Counted from the stretch's first letter, positions 1 through 14,800 are shown. The stretch: 64,000 bases of DNA from Acanthaster planci (GCF_001949145.1 NW_019091412.1:124001-188000); one strand, 5' to 3'. Made by a program: numbers and translations. Notes: a model not told the origin generated them from the letters alone.

Positions 1-157
1 TCTCTCGATGCACATCGTCTGTTAAAAAACCAGAGACCATGAGAATAAGAGGGAAACAAAGCACAACTCACCTTCAGACATCTCAAAAGGGGCAACGGAA
101 AAGAGTGGATCACTTAAAGTCAAAGGTCAAAGGTGGATTCATTGATTCAGTACTTGC

Positions 158-2882
158 CTTAAATTCGTTGTCTTTGTCCTTCGCTTCTCTGTGGAAGGCT
201 CTTGAGTAGGAGAACCTCTGTACCTCATTCACTGCATAGTAACTGGACGCCGACAGTGTCCAAATGAAAGAATGTTACCTTGTGAGGTGATGTAACAGCA
301 TGAGTGATTATGTTCATGTCATACCTATAGACCTTATTCCTGTGATGTCACGATCGTGCTGGACCTGTGATGTGTTGTGATGGTAATCTACTTATTCAAG
401 ATAAACTAGTCAAGCATGCAGCATTCTCATGTGCGCTTGCACGTGGTTGAAGCTGCCATTAGGAATATATGCTATCACCGTGGCCACGGCGGTCCACACG
501 TGGTGGTATTGTTTACATTTAGCACAATCGAGTCACGTGGATAAAAAAGTCTATAGTTTACGCTGTCCAGTGGTTGGTAAGTTACGGAAAGCAGCTGTTA
601 CATAACACACTACCAGAAAATCAGTCAAGAAAGTGGTTGGTGCAGTAATTTTTCATCTTTGCAATAATCACACTGAAGCAGATGCTTCAATCTTTGAGTA
701 AATGACATGGGTTTAATCAGGTCACAGGGGAAGCCGATCCCTTTCATTTTTTTTGTCTTACCTCAAGATTTGATCACAGATCGTCTTGTTCTTAAACTCC
801 TTTCTCTCTTCTCGTAGCGGCTGAACTGGGACAACTTGGAGGACTGCAGGGATGCAGGTCAAGGAAGATCGACAATGAGGAATTAAAATATCATCAAATT
901 TCAAAAATGTTGAGATTTGAAGTTTTTTTCCTGGTGAAGGTAGCAAGCAGTAGGTATGCAGTTGCACCATGTGAAATATCTCTTCTGAAGAAGAACTAAT
1001 CAGCATTCACATGAACACAGATCAAAGTAGTTGATAAATACTTATTACCCCTGACTGGCATGCCAATAAGGAGTTCTGATATTAAAATTAACTAGCTTTA
1101 CGCATCTATGTATCAGAGTTGGCCATACGAATTTACACATTATAATGAAGTCTATTTGATCAGGTGTAATCTGGATGAAGTGATTGGATATCACTGTAAA
1201 GAGGCTTGCTTAGGGACACTGGTGCTACGTGTAATTATCATCGCAAGGATACTTTGTTGCTTGGATTGCATCTGTTCGCTGTCTGGCGGCGTGGTCTTGT
1301 TCATCATCGATGCGTTGGGGAATTGTTGCTGTAACCGGGCCACAAAGTCAGCCAGCCGTTCGTACTCCTTGCCCCGGTAGATGAAAGTTTTGTTCTGGAG
1401 ATCCGACCCGAGGGGTGTAACAAGAAACGAAACAAACAGTTTATGCTACTAGAAAGAGCCTGATATAACAGAGAGATTTCAAAGTTACTTTGACCAAGCA
1501 ATAAAATTAAGACAAGCTATTCAGTGGGTAAATTCTCTCAATGCAGATAAATAATTACTGGTGATACTTTGTTTCAGTTGGCGCAACGTCTCCATCTGCG
1601 GGTTACTGACGTTGCTCAACTCACCCTGAGGAATGGGGGGAAGCTACAGCCGATGTACATGACCTTGAAGTACTCGGGGGCAGGGCGAGGGATCTTCATG
1701 ATCTTGTCGTACAGGTGGGCCATTCTTTGCTGCATCACGCATCAGGAGAAAAAAAAAAAACAGACTTTAGAATTCGGAAATCAAGACCAAAAAAGAAATC
1801 GTCAAGACCTTCACAGAGGGAGAATTTCCAAATTATCAGAGCAACTTACCAGCAATTCACTGAGCTGAATGTAATCAAACAACTCCTTCTCATATTGATT
1901 CTGCAACTCTTTACACAACAAGATTCCCTTCTCCCACATCTGAAAGACAACACAGGAAAAAGTTAAGTTGTTGATGTAAATCCAAACCACGCTATGATTC
2001 ATAAATAGCACCAGTCCACAGAAGTGCCAATCAAAATCCTTTTAGGGAAAGACACCTGTTTTTGTTTTTTTTTACCTTTCCTTTGTCGAAGAAATCCACA
2101 ATGTCATAATACAGGAGCTCCTTGAGTTGTCTCTCTGTCTGTGCCTCTGGGTATTTGTCACTGTGTGTCATCAGGGGTCTCTCGGACCACTGAAACAAAA
2201 GCAGAGACCCAACATATCAAACTCAAATCCTGAACTCTGTGTCCAAACAACTACGGGTGAAGACTCGACTCCAGCAGTCTAGGAACTTTCGGACATGCTG
2301 TGGTCTTGGTTGGACCAAGACAGAATTAACGAAGCTGCTAAATTGCAGATTTACATATTTCACCGAACTAAGCAGAGAACCAGTCAGCAGCGGATGACAT
2401 CGAATGAAATTTTGGCAGGTGACTGGTTTTTATAGCTGTGATATTCATCTGTGGCTTGCCAGAATTTTCAACTTAAGCAGCTCAGTGAAATCTACTCCCA
2501 GATTTAAAAATGGCATCTCTTAAATGTTCAAATGTAATTCTTTAGTTTCTGGTATTTCAAATGAATAAGGACAGCTTTACCCCTTTGAGACTAAAATTCT
2601 AGATATAGGATTGCGAGCCAGATACCCAAACACAGATTGCCCAAACCCAGGAAACTTAAACCTACTTTCAGATTTTAGAAAATCAAGCAATGATGACGGA
2701 GAGCGCCCTCAATCGTTAAGGCACACAGCCAATGAGGCATTACTACTCACGTGCAGCCTGTCAGCGTGTAGCTGCAGTGCGAAGCCGGCTTCCGTGTAGT
2801 TGTCGCATTCTAAGTGCAGGTCGCACAGCTTGTACAGGTAACGAACGTACATGTCCTGCCTGTCAATGTCCTTGTAGAAGTT
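158..2882 (-). other. DOCK1: DOCK exons 32-38: N-terminal part of the DHR-2 exchange domain
   Basis: Exons 2751-2882, 2076-2189, 1850-1939, 1625-1729, 1253-1394, 762-843, 158-242. Readable sequence: [80 protein letters not shown], then [20 protein letters not shown] ending DNEFK. This covers lobe A and the start of lobe B of DHR-2. The nucleotide-sensor segment of lobe C is outside the window. The intron 844-1252 has U12-type signals and the intron below 158 starts with GC. Confidence 0.9.
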
Positions 2883-5800
2883 CTGGAAATGACGACGTGA
2901 AAAAAAATTAGTGTTTTGTGGTGTCCTGTTTACAAACAGGGCTTTGCTACTCAGTGCATGAACTCCAACATGTGACAGTTTTTAGTAACTCAACTCATAT
3001 GTTCCCTGCTGCAGAGGGCTGCTAGGAAACTTGCAACCTCAGTAGTCTGAAAGCTGAATAACAGAATTAAAAATACCCAAAACTCGTAACGGGACAACTC
3101 TCGGTACTGCAGAAAGCAGGCAAACACAAATTCCAACTAAGATAATTTCAAGCAAAGATATGACCTTGGAACTTGGAAGGCAGGTTAAAAATAAACATAT
3201 CTTGGTTCATGCTACAATTTCAAAACAATCTGTCCCCTTTTGGCCAAAATTGAGAAGGTTGGAATACTCTGGTGGAGGAAGTGTTAAAAAAAACCAGTTG
3301 CTTTAGGGTAAACTCATTTGTCACTATACTGTCAAAACTGCTTGGCCTATTACTCCCTCAAACTGCCCAGAGTTGCCCTAGCACTCTGTTTTCTGAATTT
3401 ATCAGTGCACTAATGCAATGCAAAACAGTCCAGTGCAGGTGATAATGGTTAAACTGTAAACAGGGTTCCCACAGACATCTGAAAACCAACTTCCAGGACT
3501 TTCCAGGACAGCTTTTGTCGCCTAGATATTTCCAGGATTTTTCCATGACCGTGTGAACACTGACAAAGTTCTTTGTTCTCTCGGCGGCATTACCAGCAGG
3601 TTGACGGTACAGCTCATCCTGTTCTCCTTGCTCTCGTCGTGGATGACGTCACGATACTCCAGCAACCGCCCCATCAGTTCCCGGACTAGCTTGATGAACG
3701 TCAGTCCCTCGTTGCCTAATCGGGTCACGTTCTGCGTGCAGTACTCACCAATGCTGTCAGAAAAAAACCCAGAGAAACTGACAACAGTAACATTTAACAA
3801 TGACTGCTGTGATGCGAGACGTGATGCACAGTGCGAGAGGTGAACATGAATAACGGAGCGTGTTAAAAATGTCAGATGTCACATCACGGCAGTCAACATC
3901 TCTTGCTGATGTTTTTAACTTGTTTTTCTGAGGGAAATGAAGGATAACAAAAGTATCTTTCGAACACTGGCAGGTGTGTGCATTATCCTGTACTCGACAG
4001 GGGTGCATGCATGCGTGCTTGCATGCAGAGTGATATCATAAAACGCCGGCCGATGTGATGTCTAACGGTGAGTGTGACATGCGGTTATGTCCCCATCACA
4101 TGATCCTTCTGGTCCAATGAAAAAGCAGCATTCAAGACAGAGGTACGACAGTGATAAAACATTCTTGGCCTGCACAACACTTGTGAAATTTAAGTGGTAA
4201 AATATTACACAATGAAAAATCTTCACAAAAACGGTAACAACAAGACTGTACTATGCTATGACAGGATAAAATCTCGTGAAAATTAAACACGAGTGACAAT
4301 ATTTTAAAGCAAACAAAGAGATACCATATCCAAATTCATTTTGCAAAGCCAGATGAATCAGCTGATGCCAGTTTCGATTTGTATGCTACTCACATCTGTC
4401 CAAAGAGTTCCCGGTACTGTAGGTCACCGTGGCCTCCTTCCACTAACGCATCTAACTGAGTGATGATCTCCCGCTCAAACTAAAAAAATAAAAGAACGAT
4501 TCATTCATTATCTAACACTTTCCTTTACATATTCACTTTCTAAAATGCCACAATACTCATGTTGATTGATTCCTGAGCTTTCATCATTAACCAAGACCTT
4601 CCAAAAAATGATCTTCGTATTAAACATTTATTTCATTTAATCTTATTCCTGCTAGTCAGCTTAACTAATGCATAATCATTATTTTCCCTGATCACAAGGA
4701 AAGCGCCAACGGAAATGGAGCCAATAACTGGCCTAGTTTGATGCACATGGATCTGGATCCCGATCAGTGATCCTAATGCTGGTTCACACCTTCCATGAGG
4801 TGAGTTATGGTGACTGCAAACCAACGACAGATCACTCATTGTGATCTAGATCCGTGCGAAACAAACACGACCACTGCCTACGTAGAGGAGCAATTACCCA
4901 AGACAGAAATTGCAGCATACACTGTCCCTCGAAAGAATCACCAGGGCTCAATAAAAATGAGAGACGAAACTGACTTCAAAAAAGGGTTTCCCTCCAAATT
5001 CAGGAGTCTTTTCCTTCAAGGGGACAGGAGTTCTCACCTCCCTGAAGTTGCCACGGATGTTGCACTCGCACTGCATCATGTCAAAGAAGATGGGCAGCGT
5101 GGCCTTGCGGAGTTCTGTCTCGGGCACCAGGGTGACCTCCAGGAACGGACCCACCATCTCGGGGATGAAGCGGATCTTGTTCTTGCCCAGGTAATTCCAC
5201 ATGGTGCGGATGATGGCGAAGCCCACCTCCCGACGCATGTCGCCGTATCTGACATACAAAAGGAGGAGATAAGACACCAGACAAGTGAGTTCAGTGGATG
5301 ACCGACTGCAATTAAGCGCGGAATCAGCAATACAGCAAAAAGATGGGAATTTTCACTAATATTGATCTTGGAAAACTACACAGAAAGCAAGGAAAGCAAC
5401 AGGATGAGATTTTTACAGCCTCCAACACCTTTCTAAGATCTTATTCCTCTTGGCGGAGCTGAAGTTCTCCAGCTGCAGAGACTCCTGCGTCACAAAGGCC
5501 ACAGCCAGGTGAAAGAAGTTGTTCCAGAGCTGGAACTCAAAGTCGTCGATGCGGACGAAGGAGCGGTGCAGCACACGGGCAAACTGCTTCATGGCAATGA
5601 GGATCACTCTGTGGGGGGGGGGGGGCAGAGGGGGAAATTGGAGGAGGGAAACAGTGTCAAGATGAGCAAACTGATGACTCTTTAATGCCATGAAGTGCCA
5701 AAAATATGCTGGGCGTCTTTGACAGGAATTGATCATCTCACCATCTACTTGCAGAACAGAAACTGAGGACAAAACTAAGCCAAGATTTGAGACTCTCTGT

Positions 5801-8800
5801 CCAAAAGGTATGGCTACGCCTGGAATTAACACACGCCCCTATGGCAGCCGCTGGCTGGCAGCCAGTTGATTTTGGACGACACTCACCTGTTCTGCTGCAC
5901 GATCATGGTGGCCCAGTCAGGTGGGTAGACGTTCTTGGAGATGAGGTCTCGGAAGACCATAAAGATCTCCATCAGGAAGTCCAGGAGGTCGGTGCGGGTA
6001 GGGAAGGAGTTGATGTACTCCTGGTAGTGGAATTCCGTCATCTGGTTGAGGATGGAGATCAGGCAGCTGACTAACCTGCCCTGTGACAGAACAAAAATTA
6101 CAAGTTCACAAAGTCTGTGGGATTTGGGCAGAAAATAAAAAACTAAAAAAAAACAAATCGGTTCAAAAACAAAAGCTTTTCCACTTCCTGTCTTGTTATA
6201 ACATCATCATTCCTGATGCGAAAACATTTGCAAGAAAGCAGTGAGAAAAAGGGCTCATTTCCTGGATGTATAGAAATGTGCTAAGCCCAGAAACAGGTAA
6301 TTTCACGCTTAAAACTTGTGCACTAATGAAACAGAATGAGTCACAGAACTTACTATGAGAGTATCGTCGTTGCCAATGTACATGAAGACGACTGACTGTA
6401 TGACGGTCCGTAGTAACGTGTGCATGATTTCAGAGATGTCCCCGTGTGTTGGTCCCTGCCAATAAACAACCAAAAAAATGTAACGAACTATATGACGAGG
6501 TATAAGACACCAAGAATTGATGGATTAACAACAACATCGATTTGAACCAGGGCTGTGCTGAATATTCGAATATTTGATCAATTATCGAATCTTCAAATAT
6601 TATTTTCCGAATTTGAATATTTGAATGCAAAATTCATGAAAAGGGAGAAAAGGGTCAGAAGTGCAATTTTCCCCACAAAAAAGAGGTCATGTCTCTGGAA
6701 CAACTGCCACTCACCAGGTCTTTCCTCCACAGCGTGTCCACGATGTCACTGAGGACGTCCGCCACCAACCGCATGTCTTCCTTCTTGGTCAGGAGATTCT
6801 TGAGGAATTCGGCCATCATGGGGACTAGTATCGCTCGACATTCTGAGAACAAACAACAGAATATCGGTCACCAGAGGGGCTAAATTTTCAATCCCTCAAG
6901 GGAATTCCCGAGTTTGGCCAAGCTCTAAGTCTATCCGCCACCGGTCAAGACAATGTGACGAGCTCTACAAGGGACCACTCACGTCTGAGTTTGAAAAGTT
7001 CGCTGTGCACCACGTCCCGGATGCAGTCCAGCTTCTGCTTGACCAGACGCTCGGGCGGCAGGCTGACCAGGAATTCCTTGACCAGTGCGGCCAGCTCCTC
7101 TGGCTCCAGCATGGTCATGGTGTCGGTCAGCGTGGAGGGCAAGTACTTCATGGAAGCACCCTGAAAGAAAAGACAGCAGGGTAAAGAAGGACCCAGTTTT
7201 AATAATCAAAGGTTAGATCTTCAAAGCATACCATATGGAAATTTAAAATTTTCTTTCATGTGAAAGATGGCCCAAGTCAAATTCGTCTAGTTTTTCTCTT
7301 GTTCAATAAACGAAGGAAGCACAGTAGGGGAACATGAAGATATTTTTCAAAGTGTGCTTGGGCACAGGTGAGGTTACAGATTACTACAGAGAAAATCTGT
7401 TAAAGTTTAACCTGGCAAAGGAGAACGTTGTCGGCTGTATACGTCATGAGCCATTTGAGAGATTGAAAGACGTCCTTCAGAAGAGCTTCAAATTGGTTCT
7501 TGCCGGTGTTGTCACCATGCAAACTGCACAAGAAAACAAGTAAATCTATATGACAGGGAAAAGATTGAATTCATTGTTTATTCTTGGATCAAAAGTCTTT
7601 CCTGAACCAGTATCCTCGTGACATCAACAGTTAAGAGCACCTCTAGTTTCAGGTGAAATTTAAAGGTGTGCTGCACTGTCCTCAGCTCCTTCAAGGCCGT
7701 CCTCGTACCCATATCCTCATCAGTGTATCTACCTCCACTTCACTTCCTCATTAAAACAAAATCCTTGACTTAATAATCTGGGGATGCACTGCCCTCGGCA
7801 TTTTCTGGTCCTATCCCTATCTACCGGACTTCTCTCTGCCAAGCCCCCCCATCACTTACGCGGTGAACAGCATCCTGGATTTCATGATGAACCTGAAGAT
7901 GTACTCCATGGCCTTCAGGGTCTTCAGCAGCTGATCCTGCATCCCCTTCTCCCCGGCGTTGTCCAGGTAGTTTTTGAAGACTCTCATGAGCTTGCTGAAA
8001 GTACAAAATATGTATTGTAGATTAACCTACAGGAAACCCAGCAAGAGAGGCAGACAGACCGACAGAAATACCAGCTGAACTGCAGCAAGGTTTTTTATGA
8101 TAACATCAGAAGCGTAACTGCCGCTACTTACACATCAGCGAAGGTTACGCTGTAATGTTCCTTGATGTAGGCATCTAGGACTGGTCGGAATTGCTGGTAC
8201 TTCCGATCTGCTATCAGCCCGATGATGAAGATCTGAAGACGGGCAAGATTTGAAGAGAAAGATTAGTGCATGTGGCTAGAGGCCCGGCCCCGCAAGATTC
8301 ATGTGGGTGACTGGAGGTACCACGACTTACCAAGGCATTGAAGACTGGCTCGTCGTACTCGTTAGACTGTGGCGACTCTGTCAAGATGCTGAATAGTGCA
8401 TCCAGGGTGTCTTGAAGAAACTACGCAAGAGATGAGAAAAATCTCTGCTTTAAATCTGACAGACAACGATCAGGGAACTGATTTCTTTTTAAGCAGGAGG
8501 TAAATGGACTCAATTCTACATACATTTGCTGGATCAGGGAAAACCCAAACGGTTGGGACTGAAATTCTTCAACAACTTGTGAGTATACCTTGACCACTTC
8601 TTCGCCGTCCACTTTCATGAGGGACTCCAGGTTGGCCTGCAGGTTACTCCGGTCTGACTTCCACTTCAGCAAACCCAGCAAGTCAACTGTCAAGTCAAAT
8701 ACAAAAGGCAGTGTGCCAGAAATCCATAACTGGAAACACTGATTAAGTGTCCATGTTCAAACCCTCGCTTACCGCAGTTTGCAAAGCTGTTGGTGTTTGA

Positions 8801-11800
8801 GGTACAGCACAGACAACTTAGAAACAAGTGAACAGCAATGCCCAAACAGTTACTAAAATCAGAAGCACTCCTAAGAATAACACAAGGCTAGCACATTATT
8901 TTATTAACCCTAAAAGTCCTAAATCCTCCAATTTCAATACGATTTTACATACACCCTTGGGGGTTAGGGTTAAGACAGAAGAAGTCATTTTCCAAATATC
9001 TGTTCACTAGATTGATCTGACGTATAATACAGTTTGACTACCAGGACCGTCTCCTGGACAGGCTCTACAGAAACCAAACATCAAACCCATCCAAGATTTT
9101 ATCAGTTACAATATTTTAGGGTCAGTGTGTTCAGATCTCGAAAAGACATCAGTAGCTCAAGGTGTAAAATCTGGTATCTTATCAGAAGGAGAGTGCTGTC
9201 ACAAAGATGACCGGATGACGAATGGCTGATCATGCCCGTTATATATTGCCAGTGCTTACCGTTCTGTGTCAGCTTGGTGGAGCAGACCAGCGTGGCAATC
9301 TGCAGCGAGTCCTTGGAGCTCAGGCCGTAACCCTTGCTTCGACTCAGGCTGCCTGTGCTCCCCAGGCTGCTGGAGCTCCCGCCACTGCCGCTGCTGGTCT
9401 GGTGCTGGTGGCGTCGTTCCAGCTCCTGCCGGGTGGAGGGCAGGTCCAGGTAGTGGGTGCTGATGGTGTCCTGCAGCTTGTCGCACTTAGGGGATAGTGG
9501 AGAAGAGTCGTACAAGAGTCAGGCCATGTCTGAAAGCTATGGCTGAGGCTGGATATAACATATAAGCCTATGGAAGCCACTGGCAAGTGGCTTGCCATAG
9601 ACCTGAGTATTACTCTAAGCCACAGCAAGTTAATTCTCAGACAGCCTCTGTTTTGGTCAAAATGCTGCACATCTATGCCTGGAGAGCCCCTCGACTGGTA
9701 GCAGTGACCAGGGTTACTCAACAGAATATCAGAGGTTGCTGGTTTGACCTAAGGCAGCCTCTGATGACCAAGACAAAATTTGAGCATACGACTGAATAAA
9801 GGGCCCCCCCCACATCGCTGGCAACATTCAAATTAATGAGCAGGCTAACCCCAATTGGCCAAGATGAAAAAGTCAGGATTACCTATCCAAAGAGAAATGG
9901 AAATTTTTTACCAAAATTTGACTACATTTCAGGAATTCACACAAGGCTCTGTACCAATTAAATGTAAGGGAGATGAAAGATAGAGCCAAACAATCAGAAA
10001 TACTGAAGAAACTTGAAGAGGTTGAACACAGTTAGGTGATTTTACATTACCTTGTACACCAACAGGTCATGCTCCCCATTGACGATGGTGGTCCCAATAT
10101 CCGTCATCAAGCGGAGGTAAGCAACACCAAACGGTTTCTCTTGTCTGTCTTTGGCTGAAACGGGTGTCAATTTAAAGCGAAGCATATTTAAAGACTATGA
10201 AAACGGTGACACCATGAGTTAATGCTTGGACCCAGATTCAGCGGACGACTGATTAGCAAATAAAGTAAATGTTTGGGAATGGCACTGGATGAACAAAGAG
10301 CAACCAATTTCCCAGAACACAGTAAACCATGGTACAGACCACTGAAGGGGAAAAACGTTTTTGTAAAGAGAAATTCCTTATGGCAACTGAGGCTGAATCT
10401 GAATCTCTTGTCTAGTGCCAGGTCTAGGTATCCACTCTTTTGGAAATACACAGAGACCTGCTGACAATAGATCTAGCCATAGCCACTGGAAGCCTGTTTG
10501 GGACACACCTCGAGGTTAGGATTTGGCGCTGCACAGATCACATCATCAGATTCAAATGAACTTCTTTGTTTTACAGTTCTGATTATTACACCAGGACAGC
10601 GACCTATACAACGACAAAACGACAAGAAAGACAGTGGTGCAGGAGAGACTGTGCTTACTTTCTGATGAGGATCTCTGCTTAAACGTTATCCTCACGTGGG
10701 TGTCCGACTGACAGAATTCTTCGATGGGTATAGCTACCTGCATAAAATCCAACATAATCTGATTACTCTACTAGAAAAATGTTTTTGAACAACTGAAAAA
10801 TCCTATGAAAAAGAAAGAGTTTGTCCTTAGTGAAGGCACAATTCAAGATTTAATCTAATCATCTCCCTTTTTTTAACCAATGCAAACTTTCTCCAGGAAT
10901 TTCCTGACGACCCACCTTGACAGTCTCGTAAAACTTGGGCGATTTGACTTGGTAGTACACGACAGACTGGTATTTACTGCTTGGTGGCTCACCTGCTGCT
11001 GTGTAGATAACATCCTGGGGAAATCAAGGATAAAAGGTTAATTGGAGAATTTACTTGATAAAGACAAGGAAGAATGATGTTTATCAACAAAGAGCTGATG
11101 CCTCGGTAATAACTTGTCGAAATCTGGTCTTAGAATGACAGCAAGAAGGGATCTGACATCTTACTGAGGAGCATGTGGTGTCAAGCAAGTCTTGTATTTG
11201 AGTCCATCACAAGTCATTCAGTCTTCAGCCAATTCACAAGCTATTCAAATGAGCTGTGACAAAAGCATTCCTTTGTCATCGTTCACCCCGTTACTTATGA
11301 CTGGCCTTGTGAAGGGACTTGTGACTGGTCTTGTGAAGGAACTTGCGATGGACTCAAATACAACGCTGTCAAACAGGTCATGCAGGAACAAATGGAAACA
11401 GTTAACAATTTTGATTTGTCCTAACATTGGGGCAGATCGGAGGATAGACTCTCATGATTATTCTGTCACCTCAAGGACCATGCCATTGCTGGAGCACACT
11501 TCGATTGACACCTCCACGTTCCGAGCCTTGGGTTTGTTGCCTCGATCAAACTCCCCTTGCAACAAGGTCACATAGACGTCATTGCGGACGTCACCTGAAA
11601 GTCAAAAGGGGTCAACGTTAGGAGGTCGAACCTGACACCAGAAGACAGGGGCATGACAAACTTGGCACTGACTATTCCAACAACTGCCAACTAGCACGCA
11701 GTTGATGTGGGTGGGCCAAATAAAGGTTAACCATAGTCCATGATCGATCTAGCTTGATACTGATCAGGTAAACAAGACTATGACATAATCTACCATGACC

Positions 11801-14800
11801 TCTGACCTGGCATGATGACCTCTGGAAAGCCCATCTTCTTGGCAATAGCCGTCTTGCTGTCCATGAGATGTGGATAGTCCTTCCAGACCTAATCAAACAA
11901 AAAAACAGACGCAATCCCATTATGAAGCCAGAATATTCCAAATATAAAATCAAGCTTAAGAAAGATTATCAATTACCTTGCGACAAATTATTCCCAAACT
12001 TTTCCTCACGAAAATATTTTTGAGGACTGCGTAATCATTTTTGAGTACAAGACTTGAGGGCAAGTCCACAAAACACACAGGCATAATGTGAGGCATGATT
12101 CAGACTTGAACTCCCGTCTAACCAGGTACCTGCTTGATGTCCCCTGGCATCATCTTCAGGCCCACCCAGATCCCTTGACCCTTGTGGTTGATCTCCCTGG
12201 CGACCACCACCTTGCGCACCATACTATCCAGTGAATCTTCCCCGGTACTCCTGCAGTTATGGAAAGCCAAAGATGCAATATTAAGGAGAAACCATCGACA
12301 AAGAATTCAATGCAACCGTCGCAAGCCGCTGTGGTCCATCAGGTTGATGTTTATTGCCAGATTCACAGCATGAAATAACGCAGGACATTATTTTCTATTC
12401 CCTCTGGATGTGATGCCAGTTCATCTCAGGTGGCTGCCCGGCTATGATGGTGGTCAGCATTCATGATCCTTGGTGAAGAGAGGCAAGCAGGAGTGAAGTG
12501 GCTAACCCAGCAGCTGGATTTGAACCCCGGACCCCCTGCTCAGGAGTCACCAACCTTAACCACCAAGCAAACATTCTCCCATCAAGAGTGGAGCGGCCTC
12601 AAGCACGCCGAGCCTTTCAGTGAAGCTGACTTACGCTTGGAAGGGGAGGAAGTGTTGCTTGTCCTCGTCCGTTTCGATTCGGCCCGACAGTATATCGCTG
12701 ATGTTCATGGCACAGACGCCAAACGGCCGCCTCAACCCTGTGGTGTACTTCTTGTTGTTATCTCCTTCCTTAAGCTCCATCTTACCTGAAGAGTGTCCCC
12801 CAAAATAAAGAGAGGCGTAAAGGGGGGGGAAGGTGACAGAAATTGTGGCAGTGACAGATTTGTCAAACAGGGGAAAATGAAATGCAAGAAATAGTTTGCC
12901 AGATGTTGTCTGGGTCCAACAAAACCAAGCAATTTGGAAATTGGATGGATTATGAAGAGCTTGAGTTGAACCAGCATTTACATCCCCTAGAGAACTGCCA
13001 ATTTGTATTCTAATCTGGTTCTGGTGCCTCACCTATCCTGATAATCTGACAGACCAGGAACACTCTCTCTCTCTGGAGATCTTTAGCACCAAGATCCTGA
13101 AAAGAAAAAGAAGCCCAAGAAGAAATAAATGACCCCCTGTCAAGATACAGACGGACCTGTAAAACGATAGAACTGTACTGTTTTCATGCATTTGAAACTT
13201 TCATAAAATATGGTAATTATTCTGAAAGAACATGGGCTCGAGAAACTTTGAAGAAGACCATGTTGTACCATCTTACCGTGAAGATCGTCTTGAGGCTGTA
13301 CAAGAGACTAATATCTCTTGGGATGCCTTTGCTGCTCCATTTGGCGACAAAACTCTCACTGGAAAAGTAAAATTGTGAGAACAGAAATTTCTAGTATAGT
13401 CTCTCCAATTCTCTTGACCAGTTTTTTATGCCGCGCTCTGGCCAACAGACCTAGTGTGTCAGTCTTAAAGTACTAGAGACAGCTAGGAGAGACTGAAACA
13501 CTTGTGTCTTTGAGCAAGACATTTAGGGCAAGGATCAAACGTATTTTTCCCCTTCTGATGCAAGTGCACTGGAGGAATGGACCCATTGTTCTAAGTCCCC
13601 ACGTACTCCTGCATTCGTAGGAGTACAATTCATTGTCTTGATGAGCAGGGGGAGAAAAAAAATGCAAATCTGGCGCAAGGTTAGAGTATTATTTTACACT
13701 GTAATTTTATAAATTAGCGTGATCCCGTCTTGCCGTTTAAATGGCTTAGAAATGATTCTCTTCTTGACAGCTTTGAAATGGATGATAAAAAACAGGCTTT
13801 TACCTGATGTGTTTTTGCTCCTTGGCGTCATATAGGCTCATCAAGACGTCGGCATCTTCACCGATTCTGCAGACGACGTTCTTCAAGTTGACAAACAGAT
13901 TGTAGGAATACACATTGGCTTGTTTAGGGATCTTGGGCAACCCTAGACTGAACTGGAGGCAGATCAGAGAACCGATCGTCAGTCATTTCACCCAAATGAG
14001 AGGAACCCCAGTCTGCGAAACTTTAAAGGCTTGGTACAAGTTTCAACATTGGGATATTAGGGTACATTTTGAGTATGCTGAAACTGGGCCTTTACCAATG
14101 CTACACGTAGGTTTTGAAATTCATACCTTGATGGTTTCTGGAGGAGTTGAGGTGATTATGGGATTGTGTGCTTGTATGCTTACTGTTTCGTTCTGTTGCT
14201 GGCCTATCCTTTGTGTTGCTGTCTCATGCTGCTTGAAGAGTGCCACTGTGCTGATAGAGAACGGGTCTTGTATGCCTCCTTCCTCATCTCGGATGACCAG
14301 GTCTAGCCCGAGAGCCCTGTAATGCAAAGAAATGTGCGAAGCTTTGATGAATCAATTTTGGTTGGGCTCTCCATTCCTCGATGGTGCCCATTCCGGTAAA
14401 TCTCCGTGTGGAGGACATCGGGAAGACACAGGGGAGGGGGTTGAAAGATTCATTTCATGAGATTTGGAGACTGTGTATGAGGTCAGCCCTCGGGTCTGAG
14501 GTTGATTGTAATTTGATGAGCAAGAAATCAAGCGTAAAACAGCTGTTAACACAATCACATGACCAGAAATGGAGCTTGGGCTTTTGAAAGCGAGTACCAA
14601 CGACATTCAGCAGAAATATTCAATGTATTTGCTTATTCAAAGAGATGGCATTACTACATTAGTCACCACTGCTCCTTCACTTGCTATCCTTGTTCTTAGT
14701 AAGCTTGAGGCCCCGGAGCAGTTTGGATGGCCACAGCATTTGATTGGTGAGGGAGACATTTAAACCCATTTGTAAAACCTGCGGACCTAAGACCTACTTG

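Noticed and set aside
66-80. Possible tiny extra DOCK exon before a GTGAGT donor on the minus strand
   Set aside because: The segment between the nearest AG and the donor is only about 10 bases and has no homology support. The next conserved exon is expected beyond base 1.
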